From Terana coerulea (lineage: Eukaryota > Basidiomycota > Agaricomycetes > Polyporales > Phanerochaetaceae), in the NCBI GenBank assembly GCA_024811115.1, contig JAKOGH010000035.1:248001-312000 (forward strand): a stretch of DNA of 64,000 bases, read 5' to 3'. Below the pieces are notes generated by a model that was not told the DNA's origin, searched no databases, and worked only from the letters and a program-made list of their open reading frames with translations. This document shows positions 24,748-36,900 of this stretch, piece by piece. How positions within the stretch are numbered: the stretch's first letter is position 1; each line of letters starts with the position of its first letter. Position numbers and translations under genes: made by a program.

Positions 24748-25481
24748 ATGCCACACGCAGACTCTGCCTTCGTTCCTCAAGGGTTGAACAAGACGCAGTT
24801 CTGGGAACATGTATTCGCGCAACTACAAGCATTGCTGGACGGACAACGGTCCTGGGTGCGTCTTGCCGCTGAATCTAGCTTTAACCAGTGCGACGTCTTA
24901 CCCCGCTTCTCATCTCTGTAGATCACCAACCTTGCGAATGCCTCATCTCTGATGTACAACTCGCTATTGGCGTATTCCACGCACTTTGGTGTGGGAGATA
25001 AGGCTGTGAACTGGTGTGGTAAGTAGTTCTGCCGGCGGAAAGCGAGGACACGCAGCTTACCACTGGCGCACCGCCAGGCTTCTACATTCACTCCTCCATC
25101 TTCCCCAGGCCAAAGATAACTCCGTCGGACCCTGCTCGCAGCGAAGGGGAAGACAGCCTCCTTCTCGGGCCCTTCTGCGGAAAGCCTGCATGTCAATATA
25201 TCAACGTAGCACCAGGCAAAGCCCGAGGCGTGTGCGCGGACGCCTTCGTACAACGCAAGACCGTGCTGGTGACAGACGTAGAAGCATACCCTGGCCATAT
25301 TGCCTGTGACGGCGAGACAAAGAGTGAGGTTGTTTGTCCACTCATTCTCAGAGGGGAGACGCAAGACATCGCCCTGGGAGTCCTCGACCTGGATTGTCTC
25401 GCTCTAGGAGGCTTTTCGGAAGAGGACAAGGTCGGCTTAGAAAAGATAGCAAAGCTCATAGTCGAAGCATGTGATTGGTAG
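24748..25481 (+). CDS. free methionine-R-sulfoxide reductase (GAF-domain)
   Basis: It reduces free Met-R-sulfoxide to methionine with thioredoxin and so protects against oxidative stress in the cytosol. The product has 202 residues from ATG 24748, with introns 24856-24921 and 25019-25077 that keep the frame. A single GAF domain fills the protein: NLANASSLMYNSLL, NWCGFYIH, LLLGPFCGKPACQYINV, GKARGVCADA, GHIACDGETKSEVVCPLI and LGVLDLDC. The three Cys residues used by the E. coli and yeast enzymes (in KPAC, RGVC and HIACD) are all present, which separates it from non-catalytic GAF proteins. An extra Cys (GPFCGK) replaces the usual residue next to the site. Its stop lies about 40 bp from that of the convergent CysRS gene. 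Confidence 0.93.
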
Positions 25482-25522
25482 TACATCCAGTGAAGACAGT
25501 GAAACATTGGGATGACAATCGT

Positions 25523-28500
25523 TTACGCGGCCGGATTCTCGCTTTGCCATGCCAGGAACTCCTCATGAGCCTTCTCCTGCTTTTTCCACTCCTTCTGCAC
25601 GTTCTTCAACTGATTCTTGCTCAACTCCTTCCCATCGGTGAAAGTAAGCGGTATGCCGTCCTCGTTCCAGCTGCCGTAAGTGCCCTGAGGAACATTAGGC
25701 GGCTTGAACATTTCCTGCGGCGGGACACGCCCCTTCTCCAGCTTCTGCAGCCTTTTTCTGCCGCTCAGCGTCCGCCGCCGCCGCCTTCCGCTCCGCCTTG
25801 AGCTGTTCCTGGGCCCGCTTCTCATCACGGGCTCTGATCAGCTCTGCGGGCGACACGAGTTTCACGAGGGCCTTGCCATCTACCGCGATAACGTCAGACA
25901 CTGACATGCGGTGATCGAGGAGAACAAGGATTACCGTCTTGATCGTCGAGGGCTACGCCTAACGGCACGAGGTCGACGTCCCTGAGCTTGTCGCAAAGCG
26001 CCAGGATGTCCTTGAGCGCCTGCGGACTTTTGTCTATGGCCACCCTGCGCACGCCATCCCGGAAAGAGGACAAGGCACTGAGATATGGCATCAGGATCTC
26101 CTCTCGCTGGAAGAGACACGTTGTGTTAGGGTCTGTGTCTTCACGTCATACAGCACGATGCGCCTTACGTTCGCGGTCCCTTCGCCGGAGGCTTCCTGAC
26201 CCCAGCCGATTTCAGAGGACTCGCCTTCGCCCAATCCAAACATTCGGAGCATCTTGCCTATCCAGCGCGCGATTCGCTCGACGATGGCCACTTCAAGGCC
26301 CGCGCCGCGTGCGTTGATGTAGACGTTGCTTCGCGATATGAGATCCCGGAGCACATCAAGGGCCTGTGGGGTGTTGAAGGAGTCGCAAAGTGCCGCGCGG
26401 AATGCGGCCTGACCCTCGTGGAATCTGAACAGACCTTGTTTCAAAAACATGTGAAGATTCAGATGCTGAGATTATTACCTTGCCGTCAGTTCATTTTCGG
26501 CTTCCCCGAAACGGTGGGTAGCATCCATGCGCGGTCCAGCCGCTTGTGCCTGGTGAACCAGTGCTTTGACGGTGGTGAAGAAGTTCTGGAAAAGCATGGG
26601 CCAATTCCAGCGATTGGCTGTATATTATTACGTTCCTTGCAGACAGACTCACGTTTATCGCTGTCTCGACATTCCGGACCTCACCAGTCATCAGCGATTC
26701 GGAGAAATCTACCTTCGCATTCCATAGCTGCGTCAAAAACGCGAGTCGGAGCTGACGAGCCGTGTACTTCTGCAGAATTTCCTGGTGAACAGCGTCGGCG
26801 ATCAGTGGCGTGTCATGCAGCGACTGCGGGGGCGGAGGCGCACATCGATAGTAATAAAATTCTTTAGGGACTTGCTCATTTTGAGGCCTTCGATGTGTAA
26901 GTGACCAGTATGGATGAAGTAATTCACCCAGGATGAGCAATTATGATAAGCCTGGGAGAATATCATCAGGAAAGCTCGATTGTCTCATGTCACGGCAGTA
27001 GCCCGTTGTAGAAGAACACTTACCTCAGACTGAGCCATTTCATTATCGTGATGAGGGAACGCAAGGTCAATTCCACCGGAGTGAATGTCCATATTGTCCC
27101 CGAGGATCGCAGATGCCATGACGGAACATTCGATGTGCCAGCCGGGTCGCCCAGGACCCCACGGGGAAGGCCAGGACGGCTCACCGGGCTTGGAAGCCTT
27201 CCACAGAGCAAAGTCCGCAGCCGAACGGCGACCCGTGGCAACAGATAACGCCCCTGGCAGTGCTGTGTGAGCAAAGGAGATGGAGCTACACCAGTCCAGA
27301 CCAACCTTCGCCCTCTTCCAGGAGCTCCTTATTGCCCTTGCTCCACGGTTCCAGCTTAGCGTAATCGTGGATGTCGGCCTTGTCGAAGGTTCGCGTGTCG
27401 AAGTACACGCTGCCGTCAACTGCATAGCCATAGCCATTTGTGATAATCCCTTCGACGAAAGATACAATCTCCGGGACGTATTCGGTAACTCGCGTCAGCG
27501 TGTCCGGGTCGCGTACTCGTAGGCGGCGCATGTCAATGAAGAATTGGTCCTCCCAATATGCAGCTAGCGAGCGGAAAATCGAATGGTCGGTGACGGTCGA
27601 GCCTTGCTGCGCGACACCGCCCATTAACTTTCGAGGTTCCAACGTGCCAGTGCCATGCTTACCTCCTTGTCCAGTGACAGGGCGAGTATGTCCCGGGATT
27701 CATCCACCAATCGCCAGGCCGCAGCCTGGTCTGTGTCGCCACCCTTGAGGGCCTGATGACTCGCTTGAAGGGCCGTATAGGCTTTGTTCTACATTAGGAA
27801 GCGGCCTGCTATCAGCCTCGCCAAGTGCCTAACCGGAGTGTTGATGACATACAGCGGCTGTGAAGTGCATATCGAACTTCTCATCCTTCTTCAAGCATTC
27901 AGACTTCCAGGCCTTGTCTTCGTGCTGGAAACGTGTAACAAGCTTGGTCCACGACGCTTCTTCCGATCCTATAGCTGGTCTGTCTGCCTCCGGGAGGCCC
28001 TTCGAGACTTTGGACTGGACGTAGCTGATCCACGAGTTGAGTACGAGGTCGAGTAGTTCGGGCGCCAGAGCTTGCTGCTGTCCCCTGAAGCGATCCACGA
28101 GATGGTTCTGACGAGCTCGAAGGATGATCTACGCCGCGATCGGTGAGGTTCGTAAGGTCGATTGTCCGGTCGAAGATGCATACCTTGTCGTCGATGTCCG
28201 TGATGTTCATCACGAAGTGGACGTCGTATCCAAAGTAGTCGGTCATGATTCTTCGAAGGATGTCCTGGGTTACATAGTTTCTAGACTGCAGTTCTGGCAG
28301 TGGCTCATCCTGCAGACGGGTGCTTCTCACCTAGCATGACCCATGTGTGAGGCATCGTACACGGTAGGCCCACAGTTGTACCACTTCACATGACGGCCGC
28401 TGCTGGGCACAAACTCGGTCTGCTGCGCGATCAGGACACAGACCAGGCTGAAGCGGGCTGAGCAGGACGGACTTTCGTGCGTGTCAGCGAGTTGTACACC

Positions 28501-28667
28501 TTTAGGACGGGCTCCTCTGCTTTGCGCTCGGGTAGTTTCCAGGTGGGCTGCTGCACGGCCATCCCGCTTGGCTGGCTGGGGCTGAAGGTCGCACAATATC
28601 GAGTAGATATTCGTGATATTCGAGGCAAGCGAGGTGCGAGGACGAAAGCGTGGAGGGTAGACAGCAT
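25523..28667 (-). CDS. cysteinyl-tRNA synthetase, probably serving cytosol and mitochondria
   Basis: A class I synthetase that charges tRNA-Cys. Visible parts: [20 protein letters not shown] with the HIGH-type motif HMGH and a zinc Cys, [30 protein letters not shown] with a zinc Cys, [13 protein letters not shown], and [15 protein letters not shown] carrying KMSKS. The C-terminus is the eukaryotic Lys/Glu-rich arm ending in WNEDGIP and [12 protein letters not shown]. Two in-frame starts exist: 28667 and 28562 ([11 protein letters not shown], the usual cytosolic start). The 35 residues between them are basic and Ser/Arg-rich with no acidic residue, like a mitochondrial presequence. Many introns interrupt it. 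Near 25753-25757 the frame shifts: the open frame would end in an unrelated tail, but shortening the T5 run (A5 on the coding strand) by one gives the family tail ([14 protein letters not shown]). Confidence 0.92.
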
Positions 28668-28983
28668 GCAATGGATATTCGAGACTGACTCCGAGACCGC
28701 TCAGTGAGAACTTTCGATCGAGGATTGCGAACATGGAAGGAGATAAGATAAGATGAGGCTTATGTTAAACGCCCAACACTCAGGAGCTGTGGTAGCAGCG
28801 CAGACCGCCGGACAGCATTTGTGTAAAGTGAGCTTGTTTGAGGGGCAAGGACTTTGCTAAGATGATTGTGAATGTTTATTGTAGGGACAGTATATGCAAA
28901 ACAATAAGTTATCCAATAAAGTCCGAAGAGATACAGTAATGAGATGCCCCGCCAAACCCCGTCAGTGTCCCCACTCAACCCGT
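28668..28983. other. intergenic, CysRS promoter and 3' UTR of the protease homologue
   Basis: About 315 bp between two minus-strand genes. It is AT-rich around 28860-28930, fitting a 3' UTR, and must include the CysRS promoter. No ORF is supported. Confidence 0.5.
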
Positions 28984-31088
28984 TTACGCGGAATCCTTGT
29001 AAGGATCCGAGTATCTCGACGTCTCTTCATCGTGGCCGTACAGGGCCTTGTTATGATCCCCAGTCTCGGAGAAGTGAATGTTGCTGTACGCGGACTGCTT
29101 CACACCAGACTTCCGGCGGTTGCTCACGACGCAGTAGATGGCCAAGCCAATGAGGAAGAGCCCAACCACAACTGAGAGAACGATGATTGCAGGAAGGCAA
29201 TGCTTGAGCTGGACAAGCAAGGCACGTTAGCATTCTGATAGAGCAGACCAAAGCAGCGAGTCCTACTTGGTCTGCGACGCTGCCCGACGGGCCGTTGGGC
29301 GTTCCCGAACTTGTCGGAATCTCGACGTCAAGCGCCCCGACGGCTTTATTGTTCGAGGAAGTGGCAGAGGCAGGCGTAGCCGTGACCGTGACAACAGAAG
29401 CACCAGCGGCGCCAGCCGAGCTAGGGTCGCCTACAGCGACAGTGGTTGTTGGCGTGTGAGTGACGGTGACGGTCGTGAAGCGAGTGGTGGAAGGAGTTTG
29501 CTGAGCGGCGGCGTCGTACTGGGTGCTCTGAGGGGGAAGTGGCGGATGAGGAGCTGACATCATTTCCGGTTTGAAGTGCGGTATCGAGAGCGTCGATATA
29601 GGGCTGGAGACCGGGGATGTCGTTGTACGGCAGCAACCTCATCAGGGGGTTTGACAGAGTATTGCCATCACGGGATGCGTAGCCAAGCAGGATATACACG
29701 TTCTCCACTGTGAAGTCCTCGTAAGTGAGAGTTCGGGTACGGACAACATTGCACTCACTAAAGGTTGTACCGAAGGAGAAGTTCCAGACGTCGTTTCGCT
29801 CGGCCGCACGGAACTAGAACACATACAGCGCTCGAATCAAACTTCAAGATACAATCGAGCCAGCAAACGCACCGATCCGACACATTGCGAAGTGCCGGGG
29901 TTCTTAATGATCACACTCTCCGGCTCGAGGACAATTGTGGAGCCGGAGATGGACACTGTAACGGTGAGATTGGTATCACACGGCAAGTGCCAAAGCCCGG
30001 TCTTAGAGTCGAAGGAACCGTCCACATCCGTGTAGATAGAGCTCGTAAAGTCGACCGGCGCAAGATTGAACGGCGTCGTCGAGTCTATGATAGCATTGGT
30101 CGTGCCGTTACCCGTCTGAGGCATACTGCCGTCCAAGGTAAGGTTTGAATTTTCGCTTTGGACGCTGATACCCTGGATTTGGAACGTGTTGCCAACAGCT
30201 GAGAGATCAATCTGGGGCTGCTGCATGATTCCAGACACGTCGGGGGCAGAGACGCCAAGAATGCTGGGGAAGAAGTCTGTGAGGTTAACAGCCTGGCCGA
30301 CGGAGAAGAAGCCACCGAATTGTGGGCTGGTGTCATTCTCAGGTGCCTCTGTGCCAGTGAAGAAGATGGTGATGAAGGGGTCGGTGGTGTTTTGAAGAAT
30401 GAGCGAATCGAAGGGGCTGTTGCCCGTCTGTTGGGAAGACGCAATAACTGAGTGGCTTGTGGGACCCAGACCAAGGACACCGACAGGTCCGCCTTCTGTG
30501 ACGTCAAGAGACAGGGGCGCAACCTCTTGCAGAACGTTGGTCTCGTTGGAGGCTTGTCGAAGACCGAAGAGTCAGCATAACGAACTGGCAATAGCAACAT
30601 TCACTCACCGAAAGATTGATTTATTGACTTCCCGCCTATCGAGATAACTGTCTCGAGGACCTGGCCGAAAGCTGCGTCCAATCAGCGAAGACTCTTATCT
30701 GCAGGGTGTACAGACTCACCATTTACTGGAGGACTGAAGTTTGGGTAGTTGAGCGAAGCCTGTGTGCTGGAGGCTGCGAAACTGTCGGAACCATTCAGTT
30801 GCCCTCCCACGAACAAGTCCCCGCTGGCAAAAGTAGGTGTGATATTAGCGAGACGTCCAGGCTGCGACGTTTCTACACGCACCTTTGCATATCGACCTGT
30901 ACGACAGCCGCATTCCCACCCACATCAATCTCAACGAAGAACCCAGGGATGTTGTTTTGCACGACGATGATGCCCTCCGTATTAACGTCGCCAGAATCGT
31001 CGGAGGAGTCCCTTCGGATGGCGCTTGAAGCCCAGGCGCTCGAGCTCGCCGCAGCGAGTAAAACAGGAACAACAGAAAGAGAACGCAT
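28984..31088 (-). CDS. membrane-anchored pepsin-like (A1) aspartic protease homologue with altered active-site motifs
   Basis: The start is ATG 31088, with a clear signal peptide (MRSLSVVPVLLAAASSSAWA). The middle has the A1 fold pattern of basidiomycete secreted proteases: PGFFVEIDVGGNA, LETVISIGGKSI, GVLGLGPTSHSV, TTDPFITIFFTG, and TFMENVYILLGYASRDG near the end of the fold. A Ser/Thr-rich stalk follows, then a transmembrane helix (LPAIIVLSVVVGLFLIGLAI) and a cytosolic tail of about 45 residues. The first active-site motif, joined across a GT-AG intron, reads VDMQSGDLFV where active enzymes have DTGSSDLWV. The second reads IIDSTTPF in place of DTGT or DSGT. Both Asp residues remain, but the Thr-Gly and Gly are lost, so peptidase activity is doubtful. 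Several introns are present and no stop breaks it. Confidence 0.82.
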
Positions 31089-32763
31089 CCTCGACGAGAA
31101 GAAGAGAGAAAAGACGAGGATGCAGAAGGAGTGGAAAGGGTGCAGAGCCGGAAAGGGACAGATGGATCGTTATATAGCAATGCACCGTTTTGTGCGGGCG
31201 GGCAGTGGACCACATCACTCAAACATGAAACATCTTGCATTGGCAGTCGTGGACGGCCCGCGCCCTGATGGCGGGGGGTAAAAACCGATGGCATACCCAC
31301 GCAATCCCGAGTATGTAGCCAACCCAGGCGTTCAGCAGAATGAATACGCATTTGATGGCAGTGCAGAGCAGTAGAAAGTCGGCTGTCGACTATCATCGCC
31401 TCCATGGATACCGGGTACGTAGAAGCCAGGAGCATAGGTGCGAAATACGGGGACGCCGGGCTGAGGGACTGCGAGTTGGCTGTGAGTGTTTGGACCTGAC
31501 ACTGCTTCGTTGACCCGGGCACTGCCACCCTCGCTATTCTTCAGATGTAAGGACGTTTCTCAGCCACGCTTAGCTCTGGAGTGACTGTAAATCAGTCTGT
31601 CTACACAAGAGTTAGTTTTAAGCTCACTTTATCCCAGAGACAATTGTTGTAATGGCGATTGCAGTTCGGTATCATAGTGGTTGCGACGGTTAACGGTGAC
31701 AGAGGCGGCCAGTCCTTCGGGACTCACGAACGATGCACTGCCTCCCACGTGGCGACCACGCACCGGTCACCGACGGCGCCGACGCCACAAAAAGCCTAAG
31801 GCTGCCTCGGTCAGCGACAACTTCTCAATCCCGTAGAGTGGTGAGTACAGAGTCGGCCTGATTTATTGCGGACTGCCTTCATACTCACGCTGAACTCTCA
31901 TATTAAACCATTGTAAAAGCAAAAGAGCTCAAGCTTGATGCTGATCAGAACGTGGGCGGATCAGACATCTGAAGCAGCCTCTAGGTGTCGATCCTCTCGC
32001 ACGCTTTTGTTCATCAGCTTAACACGAGGAGGAGCACTCCAGCCTTTTGTGTGGCGCAGATAAAAGGGAGGGGGTGCCACTACGCCTGAAGGCAGTGCAG
32101 ATGCGAATTTTGCCTTCTGCGATGTTCCTTTGAACGCGTTTGATATGCTCGCTGCACCGCCCGAGGCGTTTACCAAGCGTCTACAAGCTGTCTGAGGCAA
32201 GGCTCTGCAATCACGGCATGTATAAAGTTACGGCCTCGCAGGTTCTGAACAGAACGTCCTGGGAGCGACACGGAGCAGTTCACATCAGTGTTATGTGGTT
32301 GGCGCGTCGTTCATGAAGAGATGCATAGCCTGCCGTGGAGGACAACCTTCTGGCGTTGTATTCCGAGCGCTCGCTGTTTGCATCCCACCGTTGTCTGCAA
32401 GTGGCTCGAGTGGTACTACCGTGCAGTGTAGCACACCAAGGGTACTGTCACCACACAGACGACAAAGTGACCGTGTGCGAGTCGGAGGAATCAAAGGCCT
32501 ACCAGCGTCTTGCCAAGGTTCTGTGTTCTCTGCAACATGCCGGTCAAGAAGCGACGACTCTTCTGGGTGCGGTTCCCTGTCTCAGGCCCGGCATCATATT
32601 TTGTGCTACGACCATCACACTAAGTCCTATCATCGACCCAGTCTCTCCTCCGTGGGTCCACCATCAGACAAGCGTTGCCTCTCGCCTTATAACCCAGGAC
32701 AGCTTCAAGCGCTACCCCCACACACTCCGCAGCCTGTCGCCCACTTGTTGAATATCTGCAAAC
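31089..32763. other. 1.7-kb intergenic region between the protease homologue and WOPR-2
   Basis: The flanking genes diverge, so both promoters are here. Short ORFs near 32295-32751 run into the WOPR-2 leader, but I find no domain in them. No repeats are recognised. Confidence 0.45.
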
Positions 32764-33936
32764 ATGGTCCAGAGGCCGACGTGCACAGGGATCCGGGTGC
32801 GGTCCATCGCTGACTGCAACGTTATATTCTACGCTGTCACGCTGGGAGTACTCCCGTTGGTGTCCCGACGCCTCAGCATCGAAGAGAGGCGCTCGATCCA
32901 TTCGGGCTGTGTCTTCGTGTGGGAAGAGCGAACACCTACGATTGAAGCAGCAGGGGTGAGTTCACCATTGATCTGTGTAAATGCAATGATAATTGACAAG
33001 GCGCAGGACGGCCTCGAACGATGGACGGATTCAAGGCGGTGGGGTGCCAGTCGTTTGACAAAGGTGTGTAATACTTTCGACGTGGCGCAGTCTGCTGAGC
33101 GTATTTACGACAGGACTTTCTCTTCTACCAAGAGAAATTGCCCGAAGTTGGCGATGCCGCTCTCTATGCTGCCATGTACGTCGCAACCCACCCTGCCCCG
33201 CGTGCAATCCAATCATGTCTATATCAATGTGCTGAAACCTCCATTCACCTTGCCCCTCCCAGGTACCACAACCGCCTTGTGAAGCAAACGTACTCCATCT
33301 TCCTCGAAACCCCCGAAGGCCGCCGGAAATGGCACCTTGGTCAGCATTATCTCGCTGATGGTCAAACGCGCGCGCTGATGTCGTGCAATCGGAGTAGTTG
33401 CGTACTGCTCGCCCGAGACAGGCCACCACCTCAGGACAATAGACGACCTGCCGGAGCTCGCGTCGCTGCGTCACAAAGTACCAGAAGGGAAATATCAGCC
33501 CGCACGATACTCCAAGACCCGCCCACGCGCTGAAGGCGAACAAGAAGACCCACAGACCGGTGGTGCGCTCATAGACTTCCCGCTCGCCCCGATACGCACG
33601 CAGCCTCCATCGCCGCCCGCCGCAGCACCGATATCCCAAGCCACCACACCGCCTCAGTCGCACTCGTCGCAGGCCCTACCCCCGTCACCGCCGAGAACAC
33701 AGAGGGAGCGCCTGACGCTTCCGTCAGCGCCACCATTACCCCGGCGCGACCCCAGCTGGGTTCTGAGGAACTACGTCGCGGTGTCGCCCGATATTGTGCA
33801 ATCGCAAAATCGCAGGCTGTTCGCGCCAGAGGCGTCTAAAGACATGGCGCCACTCGTCTACATGCGCGGAAGTCCGTATAACCCTCGGCACCCCCTCGAT
33901 AATGACGCTTTACGCGCTCTAGACTCCGTCTCATGA
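32764..33936 (+). CDS. Gti1/Pac2 (WOPR) family regulator, copy 2
   Basis: A WOPR protein of 308 residues. ATG 32764 begins MVQRPTCTGIRVRSIADCN. Box A reads RRLSIEERRSIHSGCVFVWE followed by LERWTDSRRWGASRLTK. Box B reads RLVKQTYSIFLETPEGRRKW followed by HLVAYCSPETGHHLRTIDDL. The four introns are 32956-33006, 33064-33113, 33176-33262 and 33340-33397, and they keep the frame throughout. The tail is Pro-rich and ends HPLDNDALRALDSVS. Compared with the other copies, box A has Ser-Gly-Cys where they have Arg-Pro-Gly-Asp, and the AYF of the post-KWHL block is AYC. It is probably nuclear. It lies at the left border of a gene-free stretch of nearly 20 kb. Confidence 0.92.
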
Positions 33937-36900
33937 TGTCCGACGACGTCTTCCTGCTTCTATGTCTTTCGCTTGATAGTTTTTTTGACGTTGAGCCTGC
34001 TTACTTGGTTCTTGCAGGTGCTTCCATGTGGCAGGGGTTCCTAGAAGAATGAAGTAAGGATGGTGAATTTCTGGCTGATCAGCCTTTGCAAACAACACCT
34101 TGGGAATCAGCATTACGATACCTACTGTAAGTTCCGCAGAGAGCGGAAACAATAAGGATATTTACAGGATAGCATTGAGGAGCATGTGCCGTACGCTCTG
34201 TAATAGTGGTACCACTCACTGTTTTAACACTATTATGGCCACACGCGGAGATCCCCACGAAGGCTTCAGAAGACTTGCGTAAAAATAGCACGCGAGTAAA
34301 CGAAACTCCATGAGCACAGAAAGCTGGGGGATTACCAATATGCACTGCAAATGCTTCCACCAAGGTCCAGGACCCTCGTATGTCGAGAATGTAAGCAGTG
34401 CGAGGATCATCATGAAGACCACCGCGCAAGCCGCGCAAGAGACGCGCATCAGGGTCGGACTCGCGTATACTTGCTATACTTCACCGATACCGAGACCACG
34501 CTTCTGTGTTCAGCCTAACAGGAAGCAGAACAGTGACGGCCCTGCTTGTGCGGCCGCTGCCCGTTATAGCTTCATGTCTTGCAGGGTACAGTATAATTGG
34601 CTTGACGAGTCACGAGTGGGGTTCGCAGGCGGCACAGGAACCACATTCAAATGTCATAGCAGCCTTTCCCCCACGGCGCCCAAGAAGAACAGAAGCTGCG
34701 CGCGCGCGCTGCCGCCTGGACGATCCCTGTGTAAGGCTAGTGAGCGCGGCTAATGTTCACGATGTTCATCATGGCTTACCTCCAGTGCGCCGCTCCACGA
34801 GCGCAAGAGCTGCTCGTAAGCCCTACGACTTGTGCGGGCTCCCGAGCCGCAGGATCGCGCGCTATTCGACGTCGGGATGTATACGGCATTGCTTGCGCGC
34901 GAACAAGTTCCGGGAGGACCTGGGCGGCAAGTGTCAGAGCAAGTGCACTGCACGCGCACCTCGCCTTACCACGATGATCTTCCACCGAAGCTGCCGGAGC
35001 TCAAGCTCAAGCGCTGCCTTCCTCGAGAGGCTCCTCAGGCTGAGACAATCCACCTGTATATATTGTCACATATTTCGCAGCACCTGTGAGCGCTATTCGG
35101 GGGTATTGGGCATAGCTGCGATGTGGCTGCGAGACCGTATATTCTAACGCCAGTCGGATTTGCAAGAGGGTGTAAGCCTTGTTCATGCGTCAGTGAATAG
35201 AGCATATTTATGGGCGGGCGCCTAGATTTTTCACGCAAATATTCACCCAGATCTTGGCAAGATCATCGAGCGCCGTAGAATTTTGACCCTCTCTGCACCA
35301 AGCGCCTAGTCAGAGAGCAGCTCCGATATGCCCGCTGGCACCATGCAAAGCATGATTTCTGCCACACATTTGCGCTGTAGAATACCTCAGTACTGATAGA
35401 ACATGAAAGACATGTTTAATGTAGAAGTATGATGCAAGAAGGTACACATTAACGCAGGCATGACTTTGGCTCGGTGTGCTCCAGCGCCAGAAAATTCATT
35501 AGGCGCTCTCACTTTTGAGCTTGAAAAGATATTTCGCGCGCGGAAAATCTCCCATAAATATGCTTTAATGGAGAGAAGACAAAAGATAACCACGTCCGTC
35601 TATCGATGCTTGCGGGAAACAGCCGGGTGACACGTGGTAGACCTTAGATGATCCCGCTTGTGCGCGTCTAACCCCATCAATCTCATGAGCGCTCTCCTTG
35701 AGCGCTGCAAAGCGCCTACTGAACAAACGCTCCTGTTTTGCGCCACGATCAGGAGTTGGAACTTGGGATGTCGACAAGACTGCTCGCCAGCGGAGTTCAT
35801 GACGTTGTGCGAGCACTAGGCAAGCCTCCATTCAATTCTAAAGAACCGTTTTCCGTCCGACCTAAAGGTAAGCTTCCCTGATTTGAACATGCTGCCACTG
35901 CTCATAAGCTCTGTTCAAGTGTTCATGGAAATTTGGTGGAAATGGGTGCACGATGCGAGTGCGTTGGACCGCTGGGACCTTGCGTGCAGCCCGTGGCTCG
36001 TCGGCCCCATGTGTAGTCGGCAATCGCCAAACATCGGGTCGGCCAAGCCCTCTGCGGCTAATCATGGTCGATAGTACCGGCCTGGCGTGCGATATTGTCG
36101 CCATTAAGTCCTTGCAGCCGTGAGCAGCGCTTCTTTCGCCGCTGTGGCCTCACTACTGACTAAATTGTATCGATCAGATACAAGCATCTGCGATCATGCG
36201 CTTGTTATGCGCCGCAAGAAGGTTCGGCGTGCATAGAACATTGGGCCTGCAACCGCTCACATCGGCCGAGTCGGCGCTGTCCGACCATCTGAGAGGTGCG
36301 GCATTTTTTTTAAGGCCTGAGCCTATTCGTTTATTTCAATTAAAAGAATTCCAAGCCATTCATTGCATGGCGTCCGTATGGAACCCCTTGCGCCGGTTGC
36401 TGGAAGGGAACCCTGGGATTTACGTTGGTAAACGTGAGGCCTCGGACGGCTCACCCCAAGGTCTCACACATGACGCATCGTTTCATTTTGACATCTCTGC
36501 TGCATCTGAGGTCCTTTTCTTGGAATCTCCATTACTATTTTCTCCACCATCAGCCAATCATCACCCTGGCGGAGTGTAGGCATTGAAGCCTGAACATGGC
36601 ATTATTTCGTGGGCGATATACGCGGCTTTCGTCCTCAGTGATGCAGCTGTACAGGTGAGCTTTCTTTTAATCCCATCGGCCATAAGATTGGGATAGCAAA
36701 GAGGTGCACACGATTCGAGTACCACTATGTCATGTGGTATTAGCCTTTGTCAAGATCAGCGCGCGTGGCCATAACCCTATTTCTACAGCTGGTACGCAAC
36801 GGCGCCAACTGTCGCTTCTTTCTCCACATTCGGGCGCCATTTGAATCGCGCTAATGAGTAAAGACGATAGGACCCTGCACATGGCTCCATGCATGAGCAG

